Positions 28,415-36,628 are shown, numbered from the stretch's first letter. The stretch is DNA of 64,000 bases from CAVZZV01 sp963779845 (GCA_963779845.1 CAVZZV010000002.1:248001-312000), one strand, 5' to 3'. Numbers and translations: made by a program. The notes: generated from the letters alone by a model not told the origin.

Positions 28415-28564
28415 CTTGGGGCAGGCGTTGTTTGGCGTGCCCTTTGACATGCGCGGCACAATTGGCAGTTGCAAAAGGCCTGCATCCATTAAAATTCCGG
28501 CAGATAAGGCATGACAAAAAACGGCTGCGGAAGGGCTGGGCGCGGGGAGGGTTGAAGGAGCAGG

Positions 28565-29101
28565 TTATTTCTTATAGCCAATGGGGTTGCGGTTCTTTTG
28601 GTCCAGTTCTTCCTGTTTGGTTTTTTCGAGCTGTTTCAGGTATTCAAAAATTAGCATTATTTTATCGTCCTGCTCAATATCTTTCTTTGCAAGCTGTTCA
28701 AGCTTTAGTAGTATTTCTTTGTGTGTCGACAGTAATTCACGCATTTTGGTAAATACCCGGATTATAGCAATGTTTACCATTATAGCCCTTTCACTGTTCA
28801 AAACACTTGACAACATTGCAACACCTTGTTCTGTAAAGGCCATAGGGGCATATCTTACTCCTCCCCAATTTGAGGTGCCAAATTGGCTCCTCAAGTTTGT
28901 AAACTCATTTTTCGTCAACTCAAACATAAAATCATCGGGAAAACGTTTTATGTTACGCCTTACGGCTCTTTTTAACTGTTTTGTTTCTACTTCATAAAGT
29001 TCGGCAAGATCGCTGTCCAACATTACATTTTTATCTCTAATGGAGTATATTTTGTTCATTATTATCGCATCCGGAACGGCGATAGTGCTGTTTTCATTCA
29101 T
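28565..29101 (-). CDS. ORF6N-domain DNA-binding protein
   Basis: A 178-residue protein with an N-terminal ORF6N domain (KIYSIRDKNVMLDSDLAELYEV, KRAVRRNIKRFPDDFMFEL), a family related to phage KilA-N/antirepressor proteins and common in Bacteroidota accessory DNA. The centre holds LRSQFGTSNWGG then APMAFTEQGVAMLSSVL, and the C-terminus is a charged coiled coil. The segment encoding LRSQFGTS is itself a near-perfect DNA palindrome that recurs upstream of the gene. It is intact although its neighbours are broken. Its target is unknown. Confidence 0.85.
   Translation of the reverse strand: MNENSTIAVPDAIIMNKIYSIRDKNVMLDSDLAELYEVETKQLKRAVRRNIKRFPDDFMFELTKNEFTNLRSQFGTSNWGGVRYAPMAFTEQGVAMLSSVLNSERAIMVNIAIIRVFTKMRELLSTHKEILLKLEQLAKKDIEQDDKIMLIFEYLKQLEKTKQEELDQKNRNPIGYKK
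28870..28894. repeat. Palindrome copy A, inside the ORF6N gene
   Basis: A 25-bp palindrome: arms of 12 bp (TTGAGGTGCCAA and TTGGCTCCTCAA) around a central A at 28882, 11 of 12 paired. On the coding strand it specifies LRSQFGTS. Confidence 0.85.
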
Positions 29102-29137
29102 TATTGTAAATTTTATTTGTAAAACTAATATTTAAAC

Positions 29138-29163
29138 TTGAGGTGCCTAATTGTGACCTCCAA
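29138..29163. repeat. Palindrome copy B, upstream of the ORF6N start
   Basis: A degenerate relative of copy A centred near 29150, with outer GAGGT and ACCTC pairing. Read on the minus strand it gives WRSQLGTSS, close to the in-gene motif, although it lies 37-62 bp upstream of the ORF6N start codon. It could also be an operator. Confidence 0.7.
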
Positions 29164-29167
29164 AACT

Positions 29168-29194
29168 TTTAAGGTCGCAAATTGCGACCTTAAA
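29168..29194. repeat. Palindrome copy C, overlapping the integrase stop codon
   Basis: A perfect 27-bp palindrome: TTTAAGGTCGCAA at 29168-29180, central A at 29181, TTGCGACCTTAAA at 29182-29194. On the minus strand one frame reads RSQFATLK. The integrase stop codon (29190-29192) falls inside it. Confidence 0.85.
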
Positions 29195-30040
29195 GATTGT
29201 AATTCAAAGGATGATGTTTCTCTAATTTGCTTTGCAGCTTATCCAGATTGTTCAACTGATACCTCTCCGTTGAACTCACATACTTGTGCCCGGCCATATA
29301 CTGTACCTGCCTTAGATTGTAGTTCTTCAGCCACCAGCGATCACGCTCGATCGGACCTGTTTCGGACTTTGGATCTGTGGATGGGTTTTCTGTACCCCCT
29401 TAAACATATGCAAAAGGCTGTTTTTAATATTCTCCGAACCGTTGATACTGATAAATAACTGGTCTTTTATGCGTTTTTGATTGATTGTGTCAGGTTTTCG
29501 GGCAGGCTTTGGATCATTTAGTTGTTTTAAGATCTTCGTCCGAACTTTGATTAAATACTCATTCAATTCCAAGATCTGAAAAGGTTTCAGTTCCAGTTCC
29601 CGACTACCACTTTTTCGGGTCCCGGGTATGTGGACCCTGCCTTGTTTTAATTTTACATCTGCTACATCCAGGCGGTGAAGCTCTCCTGTGGTGATGCCCT
29701 GGTAAACAAGTAAACCTAAGATCACTTTGTTCCGCTTTTCTCTTAAGGTTTTATTCGGGTAGTTCTGGTATAAAGATTCAAGGGCGGGATAGCTGATAAT
29801 ACCCGAGGGGAGTTTGTGGCGGATGCCTTTTATGTGCAGGTTCAGGGCAGGATTGACGATATCCGGATTATTCTTTTTTAAGTATTCATAAAAGTTTCTG
29901 ATGCTGCGAAGCTTGCCGTTAATGTGCTTTTTGCTGTTTCCTTCCAGGTTGCAAAAATCAATAAAGTTCAAAAGGTCGTTGTACCTGGTATCTTCCGGTA
30001 ACAGATGTTCGTTTTCTAACCAGTTTAAAAAGTAACCGGC
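29190..30040 (-). pseudogene. Tyrosine recombinase (integrase), 5'-truncated and frameshifted
   Basis: Remnant of a site-specific recombinase. From 30040 the frame reads AGYFLNWLENEHLLPED (end of the SAM-like N-domain), continues through YQGITTGELHRLDVADV (catalytic Arg region, here T-G-E-L with the Arg not at its usual place) and is read to about 29335. There it shifts by one base: the C-terminal box (LKNYNLRQVQYMAGHKYVSSTERYQL, quoted in part, with the Tyr nucleophile) is in another frame and ends at 29190. The N-terminus is missing at the junction with the RHS fragment. It is probably inactive. Confidence 0.8.
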
Positions 30041-30799
30041 TTATAATGATCTACCACTTTTGCGGAATCTTTCCGATGAACTTTCCTATTCATCGGTTCT
30101 CCACTTTTATTGCCCCAAGGAGCTACACGGTGCCACCTAGTAATAGTAATTTCAATTGAATCATCGTCTTCTCCTTCATATGTCTTTACAATAGTCTTAT
30201 TTTCAGGACTGCTCTGTTTTGATGTTCGACCCGTATTCTTCTTGTATATTTCAGAATCCGAAGTTCCCTTAAATTCATCAGCCGCACCTTTAGCCTTTTC
30301 AAGTGCTTTATTCATCATCTCAATTCTTGAAGCGGGGAAATTCTCATGAAAAGCAGTAATTAAAATAAAAAACCAATCAATATGAAGGCTTTCAACATTT
30401 TTGTCGGTAGTTCCAACTCCAGCTGAACCAGCACCAAGCACTGTAAAGAAAAATTCCTCCTGGTACAGTTCCTCCTTGGTTTGGATCGCTCGACTTGTGA
30501 GTCCTAGAACCATCATGCCCAACTATTTTTACTTCAGGCAAAATGAAACTTATAGCCGCATCAGTTTCTCGATTTCTATTTCTTCGGGCCTCTCTTCTTG
30601 ATTCTCTTCGTCTTTTAAGTTTTTGAAACCAGTTAAGATGTTCTGCCAGGCCAAAGGGATCAATATATTGGATTGGATTGTCAAGTACGTAGTTATATGG
30701 AGATTGGTTAAAGTGATATTCCGCCAAAGGATCCTGCACAAACCACCGACCTAATGCCGGATCATAGAACCGTGCCTCGTAATCGTACCAGTTAGCATT
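30025..30799 (-). pseudogene. RHS-core remnant 2 with a toxin-tip-like C-terminus, frameshifted
   Basis: The minus-strand frame reads NWYDYEARFYDPALGRW, QDPLAEYHFNQSPYNYVLDN and IQYIDPFGLAEH, the RHS core, followed by a unique tail rich in Arg and Glu. The frame ends early at 30392, but a second frame overlapping from about 30450 carries a plausible continuation (VLGAGSAGVGTTDKN to the stop at 30025). One missing base in the A run at 30449-30453 would join them. The large N-terminal repeat region is absent. I cannot name the toxin fold and see no immunity gene next to it. Confidence 0.75.
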
Positions 30800-30900
30800 C
30801 TTTCTCCATCATCCCCATCATTTATACCAGGACAAATTTTATGCTTCCGATATAACGAAATCTATTATATGTTGGCTCAAGTATGTTCAAAGAACATTAA

Positions 30901-31311
30901 TTACTCCTTTTTTTCCAGAACGGCCTTTAATAATAATTCCACTTTATCCTTTACTGCTTTGGCTATTTCAATGTATTCTTTCGTTTCAATGACTCCCGGA
31001 ATATAAAGATCATCCGGATATCTTACAGACACACCAAATTCCGTCAGGCTTTTCAGATCAAAGTCAAAATTCTCTTCATCAATCTTTTTACACTCCAACA
31101 AAAGGTAATCCACATCATGTGTTCTCGGGAAATCAATATCATTAAAAATCAGAAAGGCTTTAAGATACTTTTCAACAGCTTGCTGAGCATGAAAACAAAT
31201 CGTACTGGTATAGAATTCAATACCGGACTTTTCCAGACTTTTAATCACAGAAAAATCCTCATTAGCACGGAATATCCAGTTTCTGATATATTCTATCTTT
31301 TCCTTTCTCAT
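30901..31311 (-). CDS. HEPN-domain protein of a HEPN-MNT pair
   Basis: A 136-residue all-helical HEPN protein: RNWIFRANEDFSVIKSLE, then ICFHAQQAVEKYLKAFLI and FPRTHDVDYLL. Such proteins pair with minimal nucleotidyltransferases as toxin-antitoxin modules, in which some HEPN members are RNases and the nucleotidyltransferase may modify the HEPN protein. The RxxxxH RNase motif is not evident here; the conserved Arg-x-His is in PRTHD. Its start overlaps the nucleotidyltransferase stop by 4 bp. Confidence 0.82.
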   Translation of the reverse strand: MRKEKIEYIRNWIFRANEDFSVIKSLEKSGIEFYTSTICFHAQQAVEKYLKAFLIFNDIDFPRTHDVDYLLLECKKIDEENFDFDLKSLTEFGVSVRYPDDLYIPGVIETKEYIEIAKAVKDKVELLLKAVLEKKE

Positions 31312-31625
31312 AAGATAATAGCATCTTTCATGAGGTTTCGGATAATATGACCTGGCAGATTTTTCTTCCTCTCAATCTCTTCAACAGATTGGATCAATAT
31401 ATCGGAGCGAATATCCTGCTTTAGCAGTTCTTTTCTGATGCTGGACCTGAGGACGATTTTTTCTCTGGGAGTAATCTGATCCTTGGTTTTAACCAGGATA
31501 TCATAATCACTTTCAAGATGTGCCTCGCTTCTTGCCCTGGAACCAAACAACATAATTTCAGCATCAGGCAGATATTGACTAACTGTAGCCTTTATTTTTG
31601 CTATGCTGATTACTTCCTGTCTCAT
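31308..31625 (-). CDS. MNT-type minimal nucleotidyltransferase
   Basis: A 105-residue protein with the nucleotidyltransferase signature: FGSRARSEAHLESDYDILV gives GS at 28-29 and the DxD pair Asp40/Asp42. The start at 31625 is chosen because the family begins a few residues before the first helix; the open frame extends further upstream with no similarity. It is the upstream gene of the HEPN-MNT pair and probably the antitoxin or modifying partner. The pair is intact among broken genes. Confidence 0.85.
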   Translation of the reverse strand: MRQEVISIAKIKATVSQYLPDAEIMLFGSRARSEAHLESDYDILVKTKDQITPREKIVLRSSIRKELLKQDIRSDILIQSVEEIERKKNLPGHIIRNLMKDAIIL

Positions 31626-31739
31626 CTTCAAATTGATTATAAACAAATATACAAAAAAAACAAATGAACTACATAATCCTCTTTCTGTGACATTGGTCAT
31701 GATCGAATGCAACGTTCCAACTAAAGACATTTTCCTGTC

Positions 31740-32319
31740 AAATACGGGTATCAGAACTATACCACATCAGAAACCAGAAACGCCGGACCTACGCTGCCAT
31801 GGTGAGTGCCATGGATGATGGTGTGGGATTGCTGCTGGATCAGCTGGATCAGCTGGGAATTGCAGATGAGACACTGGTGTTTTTTCTTTCCGATAACGGC
31901 GGACCGGAACCAGTTAATGCCTCCGACAATGGCCCCCTCCGGGAAGGAAAGGGTAGCCTGTATGAAGGGGGGATCCGTGTTCCGTTTGCCGTTCGCTGGC
32001 CGGGAGTGCTTCCCGCGGGAAAGGTATACGGGCATCCTGTGATCTCCCTCGATATCATGGCAACTGCTGTTGCGCTGGCAGATGCGACAACCAGCAATCC
32101 GCTGGATGGGGTCAATCTGATCCCTTACCTGTCAGGAGAAATGCCCGGTCGACCCCATGACCAATTGTACTGGAGGAAATTTGACCAAAACTGGCACGCC
32201 CTTAGGTCAGGAGATACGAAAATGCTGAGGAAGGAAGGCGCGGCACCTGAAATCTATGACCTAGCTCATGACCCGGGTGAGAAAATTAACATTGCTGGTA
32301 ACAAAATGCCTGAAAACAA
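31740..32319 (+). pseudogene. Sulfatase C-terminal half, N-terminus missing
   Basis: The frame reads ELYHIRNQKRRTYAAM, SAMDDGVGLLLDQLDQLG, FFLSDNGGPEP and GSLYEGGIRVPFAVRWPG, all from the middle and end of a type I sulfatase. The N-terminal half with the CxPSR formylglycine site is absent, so it is inactive. At about 32316 the sulfatase similarity stops (after EKINIAGNKMPE) and a GH16 segment follows in another frame. It looks like the product of a deletion between two neighbouring genes. Confidence 0.82.
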
Positions 32320-32819
32320 AACACCAAATGGAAGTCAGGGCCCGCATCGATACGGCCATGGGATCATGGCCTGCCATCTGGACACTCGGAGTGGACCGGA
32401 CGTGGCCCTTCAACGGCGAAGTGGATGTAATGGAATATTACAGGATTGACGGCCATCCTGCTATTCTCGCCAATGCTGCCTGGGGCGCAGAGGACCAATC
32501 GAAACCGGTCTGGGACGACGTGAAAATACCATTTTCGGCATTTCTTGAAAAGGATCCACACTGGTCCGAAAAATTCCATACATGGAAAATGGAATGGGAC
32601 GGTTCTTCTGTCCGGCTATACCTGGATGAACAACTGTTAAATGAAGTGGAAGTGAAGGCGGCCACCTATCCAGACGGGTTCAATCCGTTCAGGCAACCCC
32701 ATTATATCCTGCTGAACCAGGCCATTGGCGCCAATGGGGGCGATCCATCAAATACCTGTTTTCCTCTCCGCTATGAGGTGGATTATGTGCGGGTTTATGA
32801 AAAAATACATTCACAGTAA
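32320..32819 (+). pseudogene. GH16 family glycoside hydrolase, N-terminus missing
   Basis: The frame gives MEVRARIDTAMGSWPAIWTLG, the catalytic block NGEVDVMEYYR (ExDxxE type), then WKMEWDGSSVRLYLDE and a typical C-terminal strand YEVDYVRVYE. GH16 enzymes cut beta-1,3/1,4 glucans or marine galactans. The first roughly 80-100 residues of the domain and any signal peptide are missing; they were replaced by sulfatase sequence. The catalytic acids remain but the protein would lack export and part of the beta-sandwich. Confidence 0.82.
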
Positions 32820-32826
32820 CAGACAC

Positions 32827-32965
32827 GCTGCACAATTAGAGGACGACAAGAAAAAAACTCTTTTTGATGTGATTGATACTTTTATCCGAGAAGCAAAAGG
32901 TCGTAAGGCTGGCCCAGCTGATTGTACACCATCTGGGAATGCAGGATGGTGTCTGCCTGGTTGAC
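32827..32965 (+). pseudogene. Possible C-terminal scrap of an XRE-type HTH regulator
   Basis: A short stretch reads AQLEDDKKKTLFDVIDTFI then REAKGRK, which resembles the C-terminal helix found in small Bacteroidota XRE helix-turn-helix antitoxin-like regulators. The DNA-binding part is absent. The similarity is from memory of the family only and is short. Confidence 0.35.
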
Positions 32966-33005
32966 GCAGATCCGGGTTTCCAGAGGCCGTTCCCCAACAT
33001 CCCCA

Positions 33006-33437
33006 TCAATTTTTGATAACCAAAAATCCACCATTAATGTACGTATTATATTCCACCAGGGGCCAGGATGCAGGACCATCTAAAGGATCACCCCCCTGTG
33101 TGAGGAGAAACCGCGATTTACAACAGGGACATTCCAGTAAACCTTCGAATTTCGGGTCTTCCGCCAGGGTACAGGAGAAATCTTCCTCAAAGGTGCAGGC
33201 TAAGTCATAGGCATGAAATTCGTCGAAGGCTTTTCGAAAGATAACGATTCCCTTAAGCCCATGCCCGGGATAAATTTTAGCCTGTTCGACACCAAGGTCC
33301 GCCAGGTCTGAATAGAGTCCCAGGGTCATATTCACCGGAACATAAGGGAATCTAAACTTTTTTCTGTCGCAGGAAGTTGTCGAAAAAAGGAAAATCCCTA
33401 CCATAAAAAGATAAAAAAATGTGCCTTTTTTGAACAT
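33006..33437 (-). CDS. Rieske-like lipoprotein with cysteine in place of histidine ligands
   Basis: A 143-residue lipoprotein (signal FSTTSC, Cys23). The C-terminal half has the layout of a Rieske [2Fe-2S] domain, AYDLACTFEEDFSC then LLECPCCKSRF and GPASWPL. The usual CxH and CxxH ligand pairs are not seen: the candidates are Cys81, Cys89, Cys103 and Cys106. It may bind a cluster or metal through four Cys. It is the first ordinary gene right of the accessory region and is divergent from the next gene. Confidence 0.65.
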   Translation of the reverse strand: MFKKGTFFYLFMVGIFLFSTTSCDRKKFRFPYVPVNMTLGLYSDLADLGVEQAKIYPGHGLKGIVIFRKAFDEFHAYDLACTFEEDFSCTLAEDPKFEGLLECPCCKSRFLLTQGGDPLDGPASWPLVEYNTYINGGFLVIKN

Positions 33438-33450
33438 ACGGATCTTTTTA

Positions 33451-33483
33451 TTTGTAGGTAAAGATAAATATTCCTTACCTTTA
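33451..33483 (+). promoter_or_regulatory. Promoter (-33 TTTG, -7 TACCTTTA)
   Basis: TTTG at 33451-33454, 21-bp spacer, TACCTTTA at 33476-33483, 26 bp before the ATG at 33510. It fits the Bacteroidota promoter pattern with one mismatch. Confidence 0.55.
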
Positions 33484-33509
33484 ACTCTTGTCTAAAACGA
33501 AAAAGGAAC

Positions 33510-34073
33510 ATGAAAATTGACTTCCAGACTATAATTTATCTTATAATTACCCTGGTATTTGTTATTGTGGGCTCCCTGGGTAAGAAAAAAAAGCCCGTGA
33601 ACCAACAAATGGATGAAAATGCTGATCCTGACGCTATTGCTGAAATGGAACAGGAAAGCCAGCTTTTCTCTGAAAACCTGGGAAATATTCTCCGGGATAC
33701 AGGGGAAAAGTTCGAAGGGATAAAAGAGGAGGGAGAGCGTATTTATCAGGATAGTCCCTTTGCCGATTATTCGGAAGAACCCAAAAGCGAATTTTATGAG
33801 GATAATATGGGAGAAAAACCACAGGAGGCAACTTTCGATTCCCCCGTTTCTACTCTCGATACCATCTATGGATCTATCGACAGAGTCGATGAGATAGAAG
33901 GGGTTTCAATGATCGATTCTTCTGAAGGGATACATGATGTGATTAAATTGACCGAAATGGGTTCGGAAAATGAACAGGCATCTACAAGCTCTCCTGTGGA
34001 AGGTCTGTTGCGCAGTTTTAGTGGCCGGGCTGCAATAATCTATTCAGAGATTCTTAACCATAAGTATTTCTAA
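33510..34073 (+). CDS. Hypothetical acidic protein with one N-terminal membrane helix
   Basis: 187 residues. A single hydrophobic segment at about 5-23 (TIIYLIITLVFVIVGSLG) is followed by a KKKK patch, suggesting an N-out, C-in anchor. The rest is highly acidic and low in hydrophobic residues, so likely unfolded. I do not recognise a family. It has its own promoter and precedes greA. Confidence 0.6.
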   Translation: MKIDFQTIIYLIITLVFVIVGSLGKKKKPVNQQMDENADPDAIAEMEQESQLFSENLGNILRDTGEKFEGIKEEGERIYQDSPFADYSEEPKSEFYEDNMGEKPQEATFDSPVSTLDTIYGSIDRVDEIEGVSMIDSSEGIHDVIKLTEMGSENEQASTSSPVEGLLRSFSGRAAIIYSEILNHKYF

Positions 34074-34116
34074 ATTAATATTTTCTCCTGAATTTAGTTT
34101 AAAATAGGAAAGCATT

Positions 34117-34150
34117 TTTGTCTCTAGTATAAAAAAAATATTTAATTTTG
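34117..34150 (+). promoter_or_regulatory. Promoter of greA (-33 TTTG, -7 TAATTTTG)
   Basis: TTTG at 34117-34120, 22-bp spacer, exact TAnnTTTG at 34143-34150. It lies about 65 bp before the greA start. Confidence 0.6.
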
Positions 34151-34214
34151 TTTAACAAAGAGTTCAGGCCGATCTGGATTCTTTTTTATTTGTTCCTAAT
34201 TTAAAAGGATGACA

Positions 34215-34688
34215 ATGGCAAAAGCAGTTTACATTACCGAGGAAGGCTTGCAGAAAATGAAGCGTGACCATGAACAACTTACTACTGTGGAAAGGCCTGC
34301 AATTTCTAAAGAAATCGCGGAAGCCCGGGAAAAGGGCGATCTGTCCGAAAATGCCGAATACGATGCGGCAAAAGAGGCCCAGGGACTCCTCGAAATGAGA
34401 ATTGCCAAACTGGAGGAATTGATTGCCAACGCAAGGATCATCGATGAGTCGAGGATTGATACAGAGACGGTCCAGATACTCAACCGTGTCAAAATTCTCA
34501 ACAAGGGCAATAACCAAATTGTCGAGTATCTTCTTGTTTCAGAATCGGAAGCCGACCTCAAGGCCGGTAAGATTTCAGTTACCACGCCCATTGCCAAGGG
34601 ATTGCTCGGGAAGAAAATAGGCGATGTGGTAAGTGTAAAAATCCCGGCTGGCACGGTAGAGTATGAAGTTATCAATATATCCCGCTAA
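34215..34688 (+). CDS. greA: Transcription elongation factor GreA
   Basis: Rescues backtracked RNA polymerase by stimulating transcript cleavage. At 157 residues it has the standard length. The N-terminal coiled coil carries the acidic tip (ARE KGDLSENAEYDAAKE) and the C-terminal FKBP-like domain ends with VEYEVINIS. The start at 34215 is preferred over 34209 because an AAGGA lies about 5 bp upstream. It is followed 10 bp later by the HIT gene. Confidence 0.95.
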   Translation: MAKAVYITEEGLQKMKRDHEQLTTVERPAISKEIAEAREKGDLSENAEYDAAKEAQGLLEMRIAKLEELIANARIIDESRIDTETVQILNRVKILNKGNNQIVEYLLVSESEADLKAGKISVTTPIAKGLLGKKIGDVVSVKIPAGTVEYEVINISR

Positions 34689-34698
34689 AAGAATTTCT

Positions 34699-35100
34699 AT
34701 GGCAACCCTGTTCACTAAAATCGCTAAGGGTGACATTCCATCCTATAAAATTGCGGAAGACAGTAAATATTACGCCTTCCTGGATATCAATCCCCTGGCA
34801 GCAGGCCATACCCTGGTGATCCCAAAGCAGGAAACCGATTATATTTTTGACCTGGAGGATGATCTCCTGGCCGGCATGATGGTTTTTGCCAAAAATGTGG
34901 CCTTGGCAATCGATAAATCTATGGATTGCAAACGCGTGGGCATTGCCGTTTTAGGGCTCGAAGTACCCCATGCCCACATTCACCTAATCCCGATCAATAG
35001 TATCTCCGATATTGATTTCAGCAAACCCAAGTTGAATTTGAGCAAGGAGGAATTTGAGGAGATCGCAGGGAAAATCAAAAAGAACTATACCCAGAGATGA
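34699..35100 (+). CDS. HIT-family nucleotide hydrolase
   Basis: 133 residues, a histidine triad protein of the HinT type that splits purine nucleoside phosphoramidates. The ATG at 34699 begins the family's MATLFTKIAKGDIPSYKI. The catalytic triad is VPHAHIHLIPI near the C-terminus. It is probably co-transcribed with greA. Confidence 0.93.
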   Translation: MATLFTKIAKGDIPSYKIAEDSKYYAFLDINPLAAGHTLVIPKQETDYIFDLEDDLLAGMMVFAKNVALAIDKSMDCKRVGIAVLGLEVPHAHIHLIPINSISDIDFSKPKLNLSKEEFEEIAGKIKKNYTQR

Positions 35101-35187
35101 AATATATTACCTCTGACTGTTGAGAGACGCATTGCCTTGCCTCCTGAACGAAAGGAATACCTCTTGAGTGCCATACAAGGACAGTTT

Positions 35188-35760
35188 TTACCGTACCTTC
35201 CCGGGATTTTTCTTAATAAAATCCGCCCATCCCCTGTAATCTGATTTAAGGATTCCTTTTCCCATTTGATAAAAATGGCAAAGAGCGGTGGCCAGGCCAT
35301 CCGTGGCATCCAAATTCGGCAGGGTATCAAAATGTAAGATTTGTGAAAGAAGTGCGGCCACCTGTTCTTTAGAGGCTCCTCCATGTCCGGTAATGGACAG
35401 CTTAATTTTCCTCGGGGCGTATTCAAAAATGGGTACCGATCGGGAAAGTGCAGCTGCCATAGCCACACCTTGTGCCCTTCCCAGTTTTAGCATGGATTGC
35501 ACATTTTTGCCATAAAAGGGTGCTTCGATAGCCAGTTCATCGGGCTGGTATTTATCGATGAGCAAAATGGTTTCGTTAAATATCTCCTGTAATTTCAGGT
35601 AAGGATCCCGAAGTTTATGAAGGTCCATGATCCCCATACTGATATAGGACGGTTTTTTTGAAATCACGCCAAGGATCCCGAAACCCAGAATATTCGTTCC
35701 AGGATCAATTCCCAGTATAATACTGTCGTATTGTTTCAAGCCGGCTTGTCTTTCGCTCAT
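35188..35760 (-). CDS. ruvC: Holliday junction resolvase RuvC
   Basis: Cuts four-way junctions during recombination repair, with RuvAB. 190 residues with the four acidic sites: ILGIDPGTN, LAIEAPFYGKN, GHGGASKEQVA, and DATDGLATALCH. The start at 35760 is the only Met shortly before the first strand. It overlaps the end of the upstream EamA gene by 56 bp on the same strand, an unusually long overlap. Confidence 0.93.
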   Translation of the reverse strand: MSERQAGLKQYDSIILGIDPGTNILGFGILGVISKKPSYISMGIMDLHKLRDPYLKLQEIFNETILLIDKYQPDELAIEAPFYGKNVQSMLKLGRAQGVAMAAALSRSVPIFEYAPRKIKLSITGHGGASKEQVAALLSQILHFDTLPNLDATDGLATALCHFYQMGKGILKSDYRGWADFIKKNPGKVR

Positions 35761-36628
35761 AAAATTTCTGGATAAATATGCCTGTGACCAGTAAAATAAG
35801 ACCAAACAGGGTGCTCAGATATATTTTTTCGCCCAGGATATAATGGATAAAGATAAGAGAAATGAATGGGAAGATAAAAATGAGGTTACTTACACGATCT
35901 GTTGTTTTTGAAAATTGAAGGGCTTTAAGCCAGAAAATATAGGTCAGGCCCATTTCAAAGAGTCCGATATAAATGTCATATCCCCAGTCCCTGAGCGATT
36001 GCGGTCCTTTTTCTTCACTTACTGCCAGATAAATAAGTATAAAGAAAAGACCAAAACTAAAATTCAGAAATAGCTTCATCACTTCATTTCGCTTATCTTT
36101 CAGGTTCAACACCCAAAAGAAGGCCCATATCACTGAGGTGCTCAAAGCTAAAAACATGTAGGGTACCTGTCCAGCTTTAAAGCCCTCGCCTCCTCCCTGG
36201 GAGGAAATGAGAATTACTCCCAGAAAATTTATGAGCAGGGCAAGAAAGCTTAACCAGGACACTTTCTGTCCGAGAAGGGGGATGGAAATCAGCACAAGGA
36301 TTATCGGCCAGACCATATTCAGGGGTTGAGCCACCTGGGCCGGCAGATTTTCATACGCTTTAAAAAGAAGGAGATAGTATAGAAAAGGATTTAGAAATCC
36401 CAGAAAAGCGGAATATAAATATTGCCGGGGTTTGTATATAAAGATTTCTTTCCATTTCCCATTGGTTAGAAGGTAAATAAACAGAACCAGAAAGCTGGTA
36501 ACTACTGCGCCGAAAAGGAGCTGAAAGCTGCTTTGCGTTTCCAATCCCTTTTTAAAAGCAGTGGCAACGGTGGACCAGGCCAGAATGGTAAACGCAGCAT
36601 ACAGATATGCCTTGCGCTGATTTTTCAT
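35705..36628 (-). CDS. EamA-family drug/metabolite transporter
   Basis: 307 residues, about ten membrane helices in two EamA repeats (FTILAWSTVATAFKKG at the start, LINFLGVILISSQGG ending the first repeat). It is an inner-membrane exporter of unknown small metabolites. Its start codon shares one base with the serS stop (TAATG), and its end overlaps ruvC, so serS-EamA-ruvC forms one transcription unit. Confidence 0.88.
   Translation of the reverse strand: MKNQRKAYLYAAFTILAWSTVATAFKKGLETQSSFQLLFGAVVTSFLVLFIYLLTNGKWKEIFIYKPRQYLYSAFLGFLNPFLYYLLLFKAYENLPAQVAQPLNMVWPIILVLISIPLLGQKVSWLSFLALLINFLGVILISSQGGGEGFKAGQVPYMFLALSTSVIWAFFWVLNLKDKRNEVMKLFLNFSFGLFFILIYLAVSEEKGPQSLRDWGYDIYIGLFEMGLTYIFWLKALQFSKTTDRVSNLIFIFPFISLIFIHYILGEKIYLSTLFGLILLVTGIFIQKFYERKTSRLETIRQYYTGN

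Larger units (their letters stand above)
28061..28564. other. Non-coding stretch with two inverted-repeat structures
   Basis: About 500 bp with no credible gene. The left part is AT-rich with a 19-bp inverted repeat, the right part is clearly GC-rich and holds an attC-like hairpin. The base composition change suggests at least two separate insertions. The short open frames here look like chance. Confidence 0.6.

Noticed and set aside
28311..28517. Short minus-strand open frame in the GC-rich patch
   Set aside because: It runs through the attC-like hairpin, has no recognisable motif and no start signal.
32882..33005. Short minus-strand frame resembling part of an enzyme
   Set aside because: I could not match it to any family; it may be another scrap but is too short to support.
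35705..35760. 56-bp overlap of ruvC and the EamA gene as a sign of a wrong ruvC start
   Set aside because: No later Met exists before the first catalytic strand (ILGIDPGT), so the overlap is accepted as real.
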